Shown piece by piece: positions 6,987-16,344 of a stretch of DNA of 64,000 nt. Under the pieces are notes generated by a model. The model made no database searches and was not told the origin of the DNA. It saw only the letters and a program-made list of their open reading frames with translations. This DNA comes from Paenibacillus_L residui (GTDB lineage: Bacteria; Bacillota; Bacilli; Paenibacillales; NBRC-103111). The stretch lies in the NCBI RefSeq assembly GCF_042677205.1, contig NZ_JBHTIU010000039.1:186001-250000 (forward strand), given 5' to 3'. The translations under genes and the position numbers were made by a program. The stretch's first letter is position 1. The number at the start of each line of letters is the position of its first letter.

Positions 6987-8660
6987 TCAAGCCGACGTAT
7001 GCGGAACGACCGTATCTGCGGTCATCACCTCAATTAGGACAGGCTGCGGATTCTTCTGCGCTTCAGTCAATGCCTCTCTCAGTCCATTCCTGTCCTCAAC
7101 TCTTCGGCCATATCCTCCCAACGCCTTGGCTACCGCAGCGAAGTCGAGATTGCGAATAACGCTTCCCAGTGTATTCATCCTCTCTGCAAGCATCCTGTTT
7201 TTTTCCATCGCATAAGCTCCGTTATTAATGATCAAAACAGTTATAGGGAGCCCCTGCTCCACAGCGGTCTGAAATTCAAGCAGCGTCTGTACGGCGCCTC
7301 CGTCCCCGGCCACAGCTACCACCTGGCGCTCCGGGCAGCACAGCTTCGCAGCGATAGCAGCGGGTACGGCGAAGCCGAGCGTCCTCCATCGTCCGGAGAT
7401 CAGAATCCGCTGCTCGCGCTTGGCTTGATATATACGGTTAAACCATAGAGTATGGTCTCCCGTGTCTACCGCAATGATTGCATCGGATTCCAGCCAATCG
7501 GACAGCTCCGCCATGATCGCCTGAGGCGGGGTCGGGCTTCCTTCGAGTGCCGCTTCCCCCTCGATGCGAAGCCTCCAGGCTTCTCGAAGCTTGGCCGTCC
7601 GTTCCTTCCAGGAGGTCCGATCCGGCTGTTGTCCGAGACGCTCATTTATTTTCGGAAGAGCACTCGCCAGATCGGCCACGATTCCTTGAACGAGCGGATG
7701 CCCCTTGCCCATCTGGGACGGATCGATATCGATTTGGAGCACGGACGCTTGCTTAGGCACATAATCGTCCGGCCACCAAGTGGCCCCCAGCATCAGGACC
7801 AGGTCGCATTCGGCCAGAATAAGGCTGGAGCATTCGCTGCCTGCCTGACCCAAACCTCCGGCATAGAGCGGATGATCGTTCGGGACCAACGTTCTTGCCG
7901 GAAGGGAAGTAATTATCGGGGCACCCAGCTTCTCGGCCAATCGAATCAGCTCTTGGGAAGCGCTCTCTGCGCCACGTCCCGCATAGATGACGGGGCGCAT
8001 CGCCGAATCCAGACGCCGGGCAGCATCCTCCCAAAGCTGCAGCGGGGTCTCTACCGCCTGATGGAGATGTGGAAAGTAGGGGACGACTTCTCCCCTTACT
8101 TTCTTACGAAATCCATCCTTCGGGATGGACAGATGTGTTACCTCGCCATGAAGTACGGCATGGACCAGCAGCCGCTGCAGCAATTGCGGCAGTGCGTCAG
8201 GATGCGCCAGCAGCTCGCTCTGGCGGGCAATGGGCTGGATCAATAGCTGTTGGTTGATTTCCTGCTTCGTTCCCGTTCCGATTTGGTCAGAGTCGACCTG
8301 ACCGGTTATCGCCAGTACGCCGGCCCGGTCCGCTGCGGCATCCGCCAGACCGTTGAGCAAGTTGGCGATTCCCGGGCCGCTTGTTGCCAGACATACACCA
8401 ATTCCTCCGGTTAACTTGGCTTCGGCTGATGCCATCAGGGCGGCCGCTCCCTCGTGCCGGCACGCGATATAGGCGATTTCGTTCTGCCGGGCCAACTCAT
8501 CCAGCAAATCGAAGGTCGTATCGCCAATGACTCCGTAAATTCTGCGTACCCCCCACGCGGACAACTGCTTTACAATATATTGTGCAACCGTCATAGATAT
8601 CGGTTCGGCCTCTTCCGCCAGCACAGGTTTATTCAGTTTCTCTTCCGTTAATATATTCAC
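6987..8660 (-). CDS. Thiamine-diphosphate enzyme, pyruvate oxidase/acetolactate synthase family
   Basis: A 557-residue three-domain ThDP enzyme. The N-terminal PYR domain has YGVIGDTTFDLLDEL and the catalytic glutamate region CRHEGAAALMASAEAKLTG; the middle domain has PVIYAGRGAES; the C-terminal PP domain has AVDTGDHTLWFNR and the ThDP/metal motif VAGDGGAVQ...NNGAYAMEK. The pattern resembles YdaP/PoxB pyruvate oxidases more than biosynthetic acetolactate synthase, and no small regulatory subunit gene is present. The GTG at 8660 is chosen because AAGGAGA lies about 8 nt upstream; the long in-frame extension upstream runs into the divergent gene and has no ribosome site. Substrate is inferred, not seen. 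Confidence 0.8.
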   Translation of the reverse strand: MNILTEEKLNKPVLAEEAEPISMTVAQYIVKQLSAWGVRRIYGVIGDTTFDLLDELARQNEIAYIACRHEGAAALMASAEAKLTGGIGVCLATSGPGIANLLNGLADAAADRAGVLAITGQVDSDQIGTGTKQEINQQLLIQPIARQSELLAHPDALPQLLQRLLVHAVLHGEVTHLSIPKDGFRKKVRGEVVPYFPHLHQAVETPLQLWEDAARRLDSAMRPVIYAGRGAESASQELIRLAEKLGAPIITSLPARTLVPNDHPLYAGGLGQAGSECSSLILAECDLVLMLGATWWPDDYVPKQASVLQIDIDPSQMGKGHPLVQGIVADLASALPKINERLGQQPDRTSWKERTAKLREAWRLRIEGEAALEGSPTPPQAIMAELSDWLESDAIIAVDTGDHTLWFNRIYQAKREQRILISGRWRTLGFAVPAAIAAKLCCPERQVVAVAGDGGAVQTLLEFQTAVEQGLPITVLIINNGAYAMEKNRMLAERMNTLGSVIRNLDFAAVAKALGGYGRRVEDRNGLREALTEAQKNPQPVLIEVMTADTVVPHTSA

Positions 8661-8802
8661 AGGCTGTCTTCTCCTTAGTTTGTCGTTACGGGTATAGTTT
8701 GACCTCCCTCCCTGTCTCCCATTCGGTTTCGGGGGCGAGCAGGAATTCAATATGGATTTGGAGAACATTAATAGGCATACTATTTGTTTGAGGTGAATAT
8801 TA

Positions 8803-8994
8803 TTGCTTGATTCCGGAACCGTCATCACCTTCATTATCGTATCATTCTGCCTCGCAGGGGTCCTTATTTTTAAACGGGACTCGATTCCTGATCAGATGAA
8901 GCGGCCTCTTGCCATATGTGCGCTGCTTCTCGTCTGTTTTTCGTTTTTTCTCATCGTTTATCTATTTTTTACTGCCGGGTCCAATTGGAAATAG
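8803..8994 (+). CDS. Small two-helix membrane protein
   Basis: 63 residues: a hydrophobic N-terminal helix (VITFIIVSFCLAGVLIF), a short charged loop (KRDSIPDQMKRP) and a second helix (ICALLLVCFSFFLIVYLFF). The TTG at 8803 follows GAGGTGA by about 6 nt. It is divergent from the ThDP enzyme gene and lies 180 bp before pepF. No family recognised. Confidence 0.65.
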   Translation: MLDSGTVITFIIVSFCLAGVLIFKRDSIPDQMKRPLAICALLLVCFSFFLIVYLFFTAGSNWK

Positions 8995-9178
8995 GAACCA
9001 TTAGGGAGGATATTGTTTTATAATATGAGCAGTGCCGGTTCATACTAGAGGAAAATAATAGGGGGGATGTACCATGCGGGTAATTCCTGCTGTTACCGCC
9101 TTCTGTATGATCCTTGCGGCCACTGGCCTCCCGGCGGCTTCGGCACAGAAAACATTGAATTTGTTAAGGAGGGCTAAT

Positions 9179-10969
9179 ATGAATCAAGTAGTCAAGCGTT
9201 CGGAAGTAGCACAGGAACATACCTGGAAACTGGAAGACCTGTTTCCGGATCAGAAAGCTTGGGATAAGGAATATGACGAAGTCAAGAGATTGATTAAAGA
9301 AGCCGCACAATTTCAAGGCAAGCTGCACGATCCCGCTGAAATTAAACGCTGCTTCGAGCTGGAAGATCAGATTTCCCTACATACCGAAAGACTCTATGTT
9401 TACTCTAATATGAAGCATCATGAAGATATGGCGGATCCCACCTACCAGGCGCTGTCGGAGAAAGCCAGAAAATTAAGTGTCGAAGTGAACGAAGCTCTTT
9501 CTTTTATTACCCCGGAAATATTAGCGCTGTCGGAGGAAGAAATTAACGCTCTGATCCGTCATCCGGAGCTTGGCTTTTACAAGCGGACTCTGGAAGAGAT
9601 GCTTCGCCAGAAGGCCCATATCCTGTCCAAATCGGAGGAAGCCTTGTTGGCTCAGGTGGGAAGCATCTCCCGCGCTTCGGAGACGATCTTCGGGATGCTG
9701 AACAATGCGGATATGAAGTTCCCGACGATTAAGAATGAAGAAGGCCAGGACGTTGAGCTGACTCACGGCCGTTACATTCAATTTCTGGAGAGTAAAGACC
9801 GCAATGTCCGCAAGAGCGCTTTTGACGCCATGTATGCCACATACCGGAAGAACAAAAATACGCTCGGCGCGACTTTAAGCTCCAACATCGGGAAAAATGT
9901 CTTCTATGCCAAAGTACGAAAATACCCTTCCGTTCTGGAAGCGGCTCTCTTCGGTGATAATATTCCGAAGGAGGTATACACCAATCTGATCGACACCGTC
10001 CATGATTCTCTGCCACTTCTTCACCGCTATATGAAGCTGCGCAAGGAGCTGCTTCAGGTCGATGAGCTGCATATGTATGATTTGTTCGCACCGCTCGTTG
10101 AAGAATTCAAGTGGGATATTTCTTATGAGGAAGCCAAGGAAATGGTGCTCGACAGTCTCAAGCCGTTGGGAGACAATTACTTGAATATCCTTCGGCAAGG
10201 ATTCGAGGATCGCTGGATTGATGTTTACGAGAATGAAGGCAAGCGAAACGGCGCCTACAGTTGGGGAGCCTACGGAACCCACCCCTACGTCCTGTTAAAC
10301 CATAAGGATAACTTGAACAGCATGTTTACGCTCGCTCATGAGATGGGTCATGCCATGCATTCGTATCTGTCCGATGAAAGCCAGGAATACCGCTACGCCC
10401 AATACCCGATTTTCCTGGCCGAAGTAGCTTCTACGTTGAATGAAGCTCTGCTTATGGACTATTTATTGAAGAAAACGACCGATCCGAAAGCTAAAATGTA
10501 CCTGCTCACGTATTATGCCGATCAATTCCGGACGACTCTTTTCCGCCAGACCATGTTCGCCGAATTCGAGAAAATCATCCACGAGAAGACGGAGCAGGGA
10601 GAATCTCTTACTCATCAGGACTTCAGTCAAATCTATTATGATTTAAACAAAAAGTACCATGGCGATCACATGGTAGTTGACCAGGATATAGAGATGGAGT
10701 GGGCACGAATTCCACATTTTTACAATAGCTTCTACGTCTATAAGTACTCCACCGGCTTCTCTGCGGCGACCAGCTTTGCGAAGCAGATTCTGGATCAAGG
10801 GCAGCCGGCCGTAGAACGCTACCTGGGCTTCCTTCGCAGCGGCGGCAGCGATTATCCGATCTCGATTCTGCAGCGGGCCGGGGTAGATATGTCCACCCCT
10901 GAGCCAATCGAGCAAGCTATGAGCGTCTTTCGGAATATCATCGAGCAGATGGAGGAGCTTTCCAAGTAA
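9179..10969 (+). CDS. pepF: Oligoendopeptidase F (M3B metallopeptidase)
   Basis: The 596-residue form starting at ATG 9179 (MNQVVKRSEVAQEHTWKLEDL) matches the usual PepF N-terminus and follows AAGGAGG by about 6 nt. The zinc site is HEMGH at residues 387-391 with the downstream glutamate in FLAEVASTLNE; the C-terminal segment HFYNSFYVYKYSTGFSAA is also typical. PepF cleaves peptides of about 7-17 residues in the cytoplasm. A second in-frame ATG at 9074, with its own strong AGGGGGG ribosome site, would add 35 residues that read like a signal peptide: hydrophobic AVTAFCMILAATGLP followed by ASA-Q. The gene may therefore make two forms, or the upstream part may be a translated leader. The enzyme family is certain. 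Confidence 0.95.
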   Translation: MNQVVKRSEVAQEHTWKLEDLFPDQKAWDKEYDEVKRLIKEAAQFQGKLHDPAEIKRCFELEDQISLHTERLYVYSNMKHHEDMADPTYQALSEKARKLSVEVNEALSFITPEILALSEEEINALIRHPELGFYKRTLEEMLRQKAHILSKSEEALLAQVGSISRASETIFGMLNNADMKFPTIKNEEGQDVELTHGRYIQFLESKDRNVRKSAFDAMYATYRKNKNTLGATLSSNIGKNVFYAKVRKYPSVLEAALFGDNIPKEVYTNLIDTVHDSLPLLHRYMKLRKELLQVDELHMYDLFAPLVEEFKWDISYEEAKEMVLDSLKPLGDNYLNILRQGFEDRWIDVYENEGKRNGAYSWGAYGTHPYVLLNHKDNLNSMFTLAHEMGHAMHSYLSDESQEYRYAQYPIFLAEVASTLNEALLMDYLLKKTTDPKAKMYLLTYYADQFRTTLFRQTMFAEFEKIIHEKTEQGESLTHQDFSQIYYDLNKKYHGDHMVVDQDIEMEWARIPHFYNSFYVYKYSTGFSAATSFAKQILDQGQPAVERYLGFLRSGGSDYPISILQRAGVDMSTPEPIEQAMSVFRNIIEQMEELSK

Positions 10970-11173
10970 ACATCGGGATATGCTGTCAAGCGTCCGGTCC
11001 TTATCCGGGTGCTTGTTTTCTGATGTTCTTGTTTATTATGAATCGGAGGAGAGTGTCCGAGGAACTTTTTTTATACGGATGAAACGAAGGGAGGAAGATA
11101 AACGTATTATCTGCAGAGAGAAGCCTACTAATCTCATGGCATCATTATTAGACAAATACGGAGGGATAGGCAC

Positions 11174-11899
11174 ATGATTGAGTTAACGAATGTGACCAAA
11201 ACTTATAACGGAACTCACAAAGCCGTTGATAATCTGACATTGACCATTCCGCAAGGTGAAATATTCGGTTTTCTTGGTCCTAACGGCGCAGGCAAAACTA
11301 CGACCATCAAGATGATTACCGGGATTACCAGCCCCGATCAGGGCTCCATTCTGATCAATGGCGTAGACGCTATACACAATTCATTAGAAGCCAAGAGGCA
11401 GTTCGGTTACGTTCCGGACAGTCCGGATCTCTTCTTACGGCTGAAAGGGCTGGAATATTTGAATTTTATGGCCGATATGTATGACGTGCCCAAAGAACTG
11501 CGCAAACAGCGGATTGATGAACTGGCCGGCCGTTTCAGTATGGAAAACGTGCTTTCCGATCCTATTCAGAGTTATTCTCACGGAATGAGACAAAAAATCG
11601 TTATAATGGGCGTATTGATCCATAACCCATCCGTATGGATTCTCGACGAGCCTCTAACCGGGTTAGATCCCAAGTCTTCCTATACTTTAAAGGAAATGAT
11701 GAAGGAGCATACCAACGCCGGGAAAACCGTTTTTTTCTCTACTCACGTGTTGGAGGTAGCCGAAAAATTATGCGACCGCGTCGCTATTATCAATAAAGGC
11801 GTGATTCGCTTCTGCGGAACTTTCAAGGAAATGCAAGAGCACTTCAAATCGAATGAATCGCTGGAAAAAATCTTCCTGGAGATGACTGGACATGAATAA
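11174..11899 (+). CDS. ABC transporter ATP-binding protein
   Basis: 241 residues with Walker A GPNGAGKTT, the Q-loop region, the signature YSHGMRQK (one residue off LSGGQ, as in exporter-type ATPases of the EcsA/YxlF kind), Walker B VWILDEP and the H-loop STH. It overlaps the following permease gene by 8 nt, so the two are translationally coupled and form one exporter. GGAGGGATAGGCAC precedes the ATG. The substrate is unknown. Confidence 0.93.
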   Translation: MIELTNVTKTYNGTHKAVDNLTLTIPQGEIFGFLGPNGAGKTTTIKMITGITSPDQGSILINGVDAIHNSLEAKRQFGYVPDSPDLFLRLKGLEYLNFMADMYDVPKELRKQRIDELAGRFSMENVLSDPIQSYSHGMRQKIVIMGVLIHNPSVWILDEPLTGLDPKSSYTLKEMMKEHTNAGKTVFFSTHVLEVAEKLCDRVAIINKGVIRFCGTFKEMQEHFKSNESLEKIFLEMTGHE

Positions 11900-13562
11900 G
11901 ACCTTATCGCTAACCAGAATTCTGCTCAAAAACGGAAGCGGAAACTGGGGAAGTAAAAACAAAAAGAGAAGGATTCCTCTCGGATTTTTGGTTCCCCTTC
12001 TTATCACGGTCGGTTTGGTCCCGGTTTTTTCCATGTTTTATTTCTTAGTCTCTGTCTTATACGAAGGGCTGGCTGCCATCCAGCAAGAAGGGCTCATTCT
12101 CGCATTGGGACTGTCCATCGTCAGCGTCGTCATTTTCTTCTTCGGAATTTTTTACGTAATCAATGTTTTTTTCTTCGCCCAGGATCTGGAGCATTTGCTC
12201 CCGCTCCCGCTTAAGCCTTCACAGATTTTGACGGCTAAATTTTCGGTAGCTCTTACGTACGAATATTTAACCGAGCTTTTTATTCTCATGCCGATCTTAG
12301 TCTCTTACGGAATCGTTAGCGGTGCAGGCATATTGTATTACGTATTTTCCGTAGTTATCTTTCTTGTACTGCCGCTTCTGCCGCTGCTTCTTGCTTCGGT
12401 CATTGCCATGCTGATCATGAGATTTACGAATGTTTCCAAGCATAAGGACCGTTATCGCATGATCGGCGGAGCCGCCGCCATCATCCTGGCGGTCAGCTTC
12501 AACTTCTTCTTTCAACGGTTTGCTAACAATAATCTGGATCCGGAACAGATGCAGAAGATCGTGACCGAAGGCAATAATTCCATTATGAATGCCATGACCA
12601 TGTTCTTCCCCAATGCCAAGCTGGCAGCACTGGCCCTGATTAACGGACCGGCACTGGCCGGATTAGGGTATTTGCTTGCCTTCCTGGCCGTTTCCGCAGT
12701 AGCCTATTGGATCTTTATGCTGCTTGGCGATTGGCTCTATTTCAAAGCAGTCATGGGCATGTCTGAATCGTCGGCTCGCAGAGAGAAGGTAAGCGACGAG
12801 AAGATGGACAAGATGACACAGCAAAGCTCCGTGATCAAAGCTTATACGGTGAAAGAGTTGAAGCTGCTATTTCGGACACCGGCTTATTTTACAAACTGTG
12901 TTCTCATTTCTTTTCTCTGGCCCATCCTTCTTGTTATTCCATTGGTTGCCCAATCGGGCAATCTTCAGGGGATCAAAAATTTGAGCCCGCATATGTTTAA
13001 TGAAAGCACAGCAGGTATTGTTCTGGGGATTGCCTTCGCTTTCTTCTTATTTTCCGGGGGGATGAATCCGACTGCGGCCACTGCCATCTCACGGGAAGGC
13101 CAAGGGATATTCGTCAATAAATATTTGCCCGTTCCTTTTGCGAAAATGGTGATGGCCAAAGTACTGTCCGGTTTGCTGCTCGGCATGATAACGGTTGTTC
13201 TGGCCATTATAGTGGCGGTTATATTGCTGGGGCTTCCGGTCTACTATGCCATATTGCTTGTGGCCTTGGGCATTCCTGCCGTATTATTTGCGTCCTTCAT
13301 CGGCATTATCATCGATATTCATTTTCCCAAATTGAATTGGGACAATGAACAAAAGGCGGTTAAGCAAAACATCAACTCTCTATTTTCCACGCTGATCTGC
13401 TTTTTGACCGCCGCGCTGGTCGTTATCGCTATTCTGTTCCTGGATTTGTCTCTGCCCTTTGTTTTCTTCGGTCTGCTGATTATTTTCGGGCTGATCAATT
13501 TCCTGCTGTATCGGCTCGTTGTTGCCAAGAGTGCCGACTGGTTTAATAAAATCGAAGTGTAA
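11892..13562 (+). CDS. ABC transporter permease, large ABC-2-like membrane protein
   Basis: 556 residues, hydrophobic nearly throughout, with roughly 12 predicted membrane helices in two groups separated by a charged cytoplasmic loop (SESSARREKVSDEKMDKM) around residue 300. The loop is followed by YTVKELKLLFRTPAYF, a pattern shared with ABC-2 type exporter permeases. Such long single permeases pair with one EcsA-like ATPase, here the gene just upstream. A strong terminator follows. I can assign the transporter class but no cargo. Confidence 0.85.
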   Translation: MNKTLSLTRILLKNGSGNWGSKNKKRRIPLGFLVPLLITVGLVPVFSMFYFLVSVLYEGLAAIQQEGLILALGLSIVSVVIFFFGIFYVINVFFFAQDLEHLLPLPLKPSQILTAKFSVALTYEYLTELFILMPILVSYGIVSGAGILYYVFSVVIFLVLPLLPLLLASVIAMLIMRFTNVSKHKDRYRMIGGAAAIILAVSFNFFFQRFANNNLDPEQMQKIVTEGNNSIMNAMTMFFPNAKLAALALINGPALAGLGYLLAFLAVSAVAYWIFMLLGDWLYFKAVMGMSESSARREKVSDEKMDKMTQQSSVIKAYTVKELKLLFRTPAYFTNCVLISFLWPILLVIPLVAQSGNLQGIKNLSPHMFNESTAGIVLGIAFAFFLFSGGMNPTAATAISREGQGIFVNKYLPVPFAKMVMAKVLSGLLLGMITVVLAIIVAVILLGLPVYYAILLVALGIPAVLFASFIGIIIDIHFPKLNWDNEQKAVKQNINSLFSTLICFLTAALVVIAILFLDLSLPFVFFGLLIIFGLINFLLYRLVVAKSADWFNKIEV

Positions 13563-13570
13563 TTCACCTG

Positions 13571-13609
13571 CCTTCCCGCCCGTCTCCTTTCGGCGGGAGG
13601 GCTTTCTTT
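13571..13609 (+). terminator. Terminator of the ABC exporter pair
   Basis: The stem CCTTCCCGCC / GGCGGGAGGG with an 11-nt loop is followed by CTTTCTTT. Confidence 0.8.
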
Positions 13610-13824
13610 AACCCCTTACAATCCCTCTAAATATCGACCTCATAATGCCAACGAACTAAAAAGCTCCGCTTCTTTTGGCCCCGCTCCCCGGTTATTTCCT
13701 TCACCCATTATCTTTTTCTGCCTATCAAAGAGCTCTTTTCTTTTTCACGTTTTTTTGCAACATTTTACCAGCCGGGCCCGTCTAGGAGGAAAAATAAGCA
13801 ATTTTTTCTAGGAGGTCGATTCCA

Positions 13825-16164
13825 TTGAAAAGATTACGGCGGATTCCGATTCTGCTGATGATTTTGGCGGTTTGCCTGATTTCTTCCTCATTCCAGGCAT
13901 CCGTTGTCGAAAGCAGCGGATATCCTGTAGTCCTGAACGGGGAAACCGTTTATTTTGAAACCGCTCCCTTCCAAACAGGCGGAACGATGATGGTGCCGAT
14001 GAGGGAATGGGCAAATAAGCTCGGTGCATCGGTCGAATGGGATGCTTCCACTCATTCGGCGACCGCTGTTCGGGAAGGAAAGGAATGGAAGGTCTCCGTT
14101 AACCAGACAACGGCATACCGTAACGGGACTTCTCATGAAATGGAACAACCGGCTGTGATTAACGGCGATCACTTGATGGTGCCCCTGCGGGCGATGAGCG
14201 AGGGACTGGGGTATATTGTGAAGTGGGACTCGGTGGGAGAACAAGTACTGGTGGATGACGAAGGTTTATTTCTTCCCAAGGTGGGGACCTATGACAACCT
14301 GAAGGCTTTGCTTGCCGCTACCGTTCAGAAGGAAGAAACCAATCTGAAGCTGCAGGGGGACTCTGCCTTAATTAAATCCCCCATGGCGATGGAATCAGCC
14401 GCTGTGGCAACGGGGGGCTCAAGTGCCGATTTTTCCGGAACCAATCTCCAGGTAGAGGGTGTCGATGAAGGAGACCTTGTCAAAACGGATGGAGAATATA
14501 TTTATCAGGTCAACGAGAACCGGGTGATCATTACTTCGGCGGTACCCGCCACCGATATGAAAATTCTGTCGACCATCGACCTCAATGACGTTATCCATCC
14601 GGCTGATATCTATGTGGATGACCGTTTTCTGGTAGTAGTTGGCTCCGCGCCTGTTGAAAATAGAGTGCTGCCGATGACCAAGGAAAAAGCGCGAACCCAG
14701 GACTTGGTAATGCCGGCCATATTCCCGAACTCAACCAAAGCGGTGGTTTACAGTCTTGAAAATAGAAGCAATCCGGCCCTCGTTCGGGAAGTGGAGCTGG
14801 AAGGTAATTACGTCGCCTCCCGTAAAATCGGCGACAGCTTATATTTTGTCACACAACAATATCTGAACGCTTATGCGATCCTAGAGAAAGGCCAAGAAAC
14901 CCGGGCACCGCAGTATAAGGATTCCGCCCAATCGGAAGAGCCTATTGAAATCGGATATGAGCAAATCACTTATTTCCCGGATTTCTCCGGATCGAATTAC
15001 TTGCATGTCGCCGGATTCCGGTTAGACAAAGGAACTGAACCCGTTAATGTGTCAACTTATCTGGGGGCGGGCGAGCAGGTCTACGTATCGCTTAATCATC
15101 TGTACGTGACCCTGACCCAATATGACAAAGACGAGGCTGCAGCCTCCGAGAGCACGGAGCAGAGCATGAAGCTGCGGCTTCCTTCCCGCCCGCTTAAGGC
15201 TAACAGCCAAATCTTTAAATTCAGGCTGGATGAAGGAGAGACCCGTTATGTTGCCAGCGGAACCGTTCCGGGGACTCCTATCAACCAGTTTGCAATGGAC
15301 GAATACGAAGGCAGGTTCCGAATTGCGACGACGACCGGAGATATGTGGCGGAACGATGAGCATACATCCAAGAACAACCTATATATTCTCGATGAAGCTA
15401 TGAACGTAACGGGTAAAATAGAAGGAATAGCTCCGGGAGAACGAATTTATTCCGTTCGATTTATGGGAAATCGCGGCTATATGGTCACCTTCAAAACCGT
15501 GGATCCGTTGTTCGCCTTCGATCTGTCTGATCCGGCCTCGCCTGAATTACTGGGTGCGCTTAAAATTCCCGGCTACAGCGACTATTTGCATCCGTATGAC
15601 GAGAACCACTTGATCGGCTTCGGCAAGGAAGCCGTGGAAGTCGTCGAGAAGGACGCCTCAGGCCGGGCTGTAGGCCAGCCGCAGGCCTATTATCAAGGGA
15701 TGAAGGTGGCCCTGTTCGATGTGAGCGACATTACCCGGCCAATCGAACTGTTTAATGAGACGATCGGCGACCGCGGCACGGAATCGGAGCTGCTCCACAA
15801 CCATCGGGCCCTGCTGTTCTCTAAGGAGAAAAATTTGCTGGCCTTCCCGGTAACGGTGGCTGAGGTGAGCGAGAACAAGAAGAATAGGATGGATGTAGTC
15901 TCCCATGGCGATTTTGTTTTCCAGGGGGCATATATTTATTCCCTTGACCCGGTGAACGGCTTCCAACTGCGGGGCAAAATTTCGCATCTGTCCGAGGAGG
16001 ATATGGCGAAAGCGGGACAGTACTGGTATGACAGCCGCAAGAATGTGCAGCGCATTCTTTATATCGGAAATACTCTGTACACTTTATCGCCTTCCGAAAT
16101 CCGGGCAAATGACCTGCAGACTCTGAAGCCGATACAGAGCATTGCCATTTCGCCGGGAAGCTGA
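13825..16164 (+). CDS. Secreted copper-amine-oxidase-N-like plus beta-propeller protein
   Basis: 779 residues. An N-terminal signal peptide (MKRLRRIPILLMILAVCLI) is followed by two stalk-like repeats of the copper amine oxidase N-terminal type (PVVLNGETVYFETAP...MMVPMREWANKLGA and AVINGDHLMVPLRAMSEGLG), which in Paenibacillus surface proteins are a non-catalytic module. The remaining 580 residues match the secreted beta-propeller family that starts TNLQVEGVDEGDLVKTDGEYIYQ; blades repeat patterns such as KIGDSLYFVT and FDLSDPASPELLG. No catalytic residues are visible, so a binding or structural role at the cell surface is likely. The start is TTG at 13825 after AGGAGGT (8 nt). An extra copy of TCTAGGAGG lies 26 nt further upstream. 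Confidence 0.85.
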   Translation: MKRLRRIPILLMILAVCLISSSFQASVVESSGYPVVLNGETVYFETAPFQTGGTMMVPMREWANKLGASVEWDASTHSATAVREGKEWKVSVNQTTAYRNGTSHEMEQPAVINGDHLMVPLRAMSEGLGYIVKWDSVGEQVLVDDEGLFLPKVGTYDNLKALLAATVQKEETNLKLQGDSALIKSPMAMESAAVATGGSSADFSGTNLQVEGVDEGDLVKTDGEYIYQVNENRVIITSAVPATDMKILSTIDLNDVIHPADIYVDDRFLVVVGSAPVENRVLPMTKEKARTQDLVMPAIFPNSTKAVVYSLENRSNPALVREVELEGNYVASRKIGDSLYFVTQQYLNAYAILEKGQETRAPQYKDSAQSEEPIEIGYEQITYFPDFSGSNYLHVAGFRLDKGTEPVNVSTYLGAGEQVYVSLNHLYVTLTQYDKDEAAASESTEQSMKLRLPSRPLKANSQIFKFRLDEGETRYVASGTVPGTPINQFAMDEYEGRFRIATTTGDMWRNDEHTSKNNLYILDEAMNVTGKIEGIAPGERIYSVRFMGNRGYMVTFKTVDPLFAFDLSDPASPELLGALKIPGYSDYLHPYDENHLIGFGKEAVEVVEKDASGRAVGQPQAYYQGMKVALFDVSDITRPIELFNETIGDRGTESELLHNHRALLFSKEKNLLAFPVTVAEVSENKKNRMDVVSHGDFVFQGAYIYSLDPVNGFQLRGKISHLSEEDMAKAGQYWYDSRKNVQRILYIGNTLYTLSPSEIRANDLQTLKPIQSIAISPGS

Positions 16165-16234
16165 TAATACGATTGCAGGAGTAATTCCGGCAATAAACGA
16201 ATTGCAGTTAAAGATGATTGTTGCACCGTTACAA

Positions 16235-16295
16235 TAAAAAGGGCCGGTTATTCGGATTCGCACGTCTTTAACCCGAACGAATCCGTTAACCGGCC
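16235..16295 (-). terminator. Terminator of the GH18-like gene
   Basis: GGCCGGTTA...CGGATTCG pairs with CGAATCCG...TAACCGGCC; on the minus strand it is followed by CCCTTTTTAT. The plus-strand flank is less T-rich, so its main job is probably to stop the minus-strand gene. Confidence 0.75.
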
Positions 16296-16344
16296 TTATA
16301 ATATTGCCGATGCAATAAGTAATCCCTCAACCCTGCGATTTCGA

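Noticed and set aside
10980..11177. A 65-codon open frame between pepF and the ABC ATPase
   Set aside because: No ribosome site, no hydrophobic or conserved pattern, and its end overlaps the ribosome site and start of the ATPase gene.
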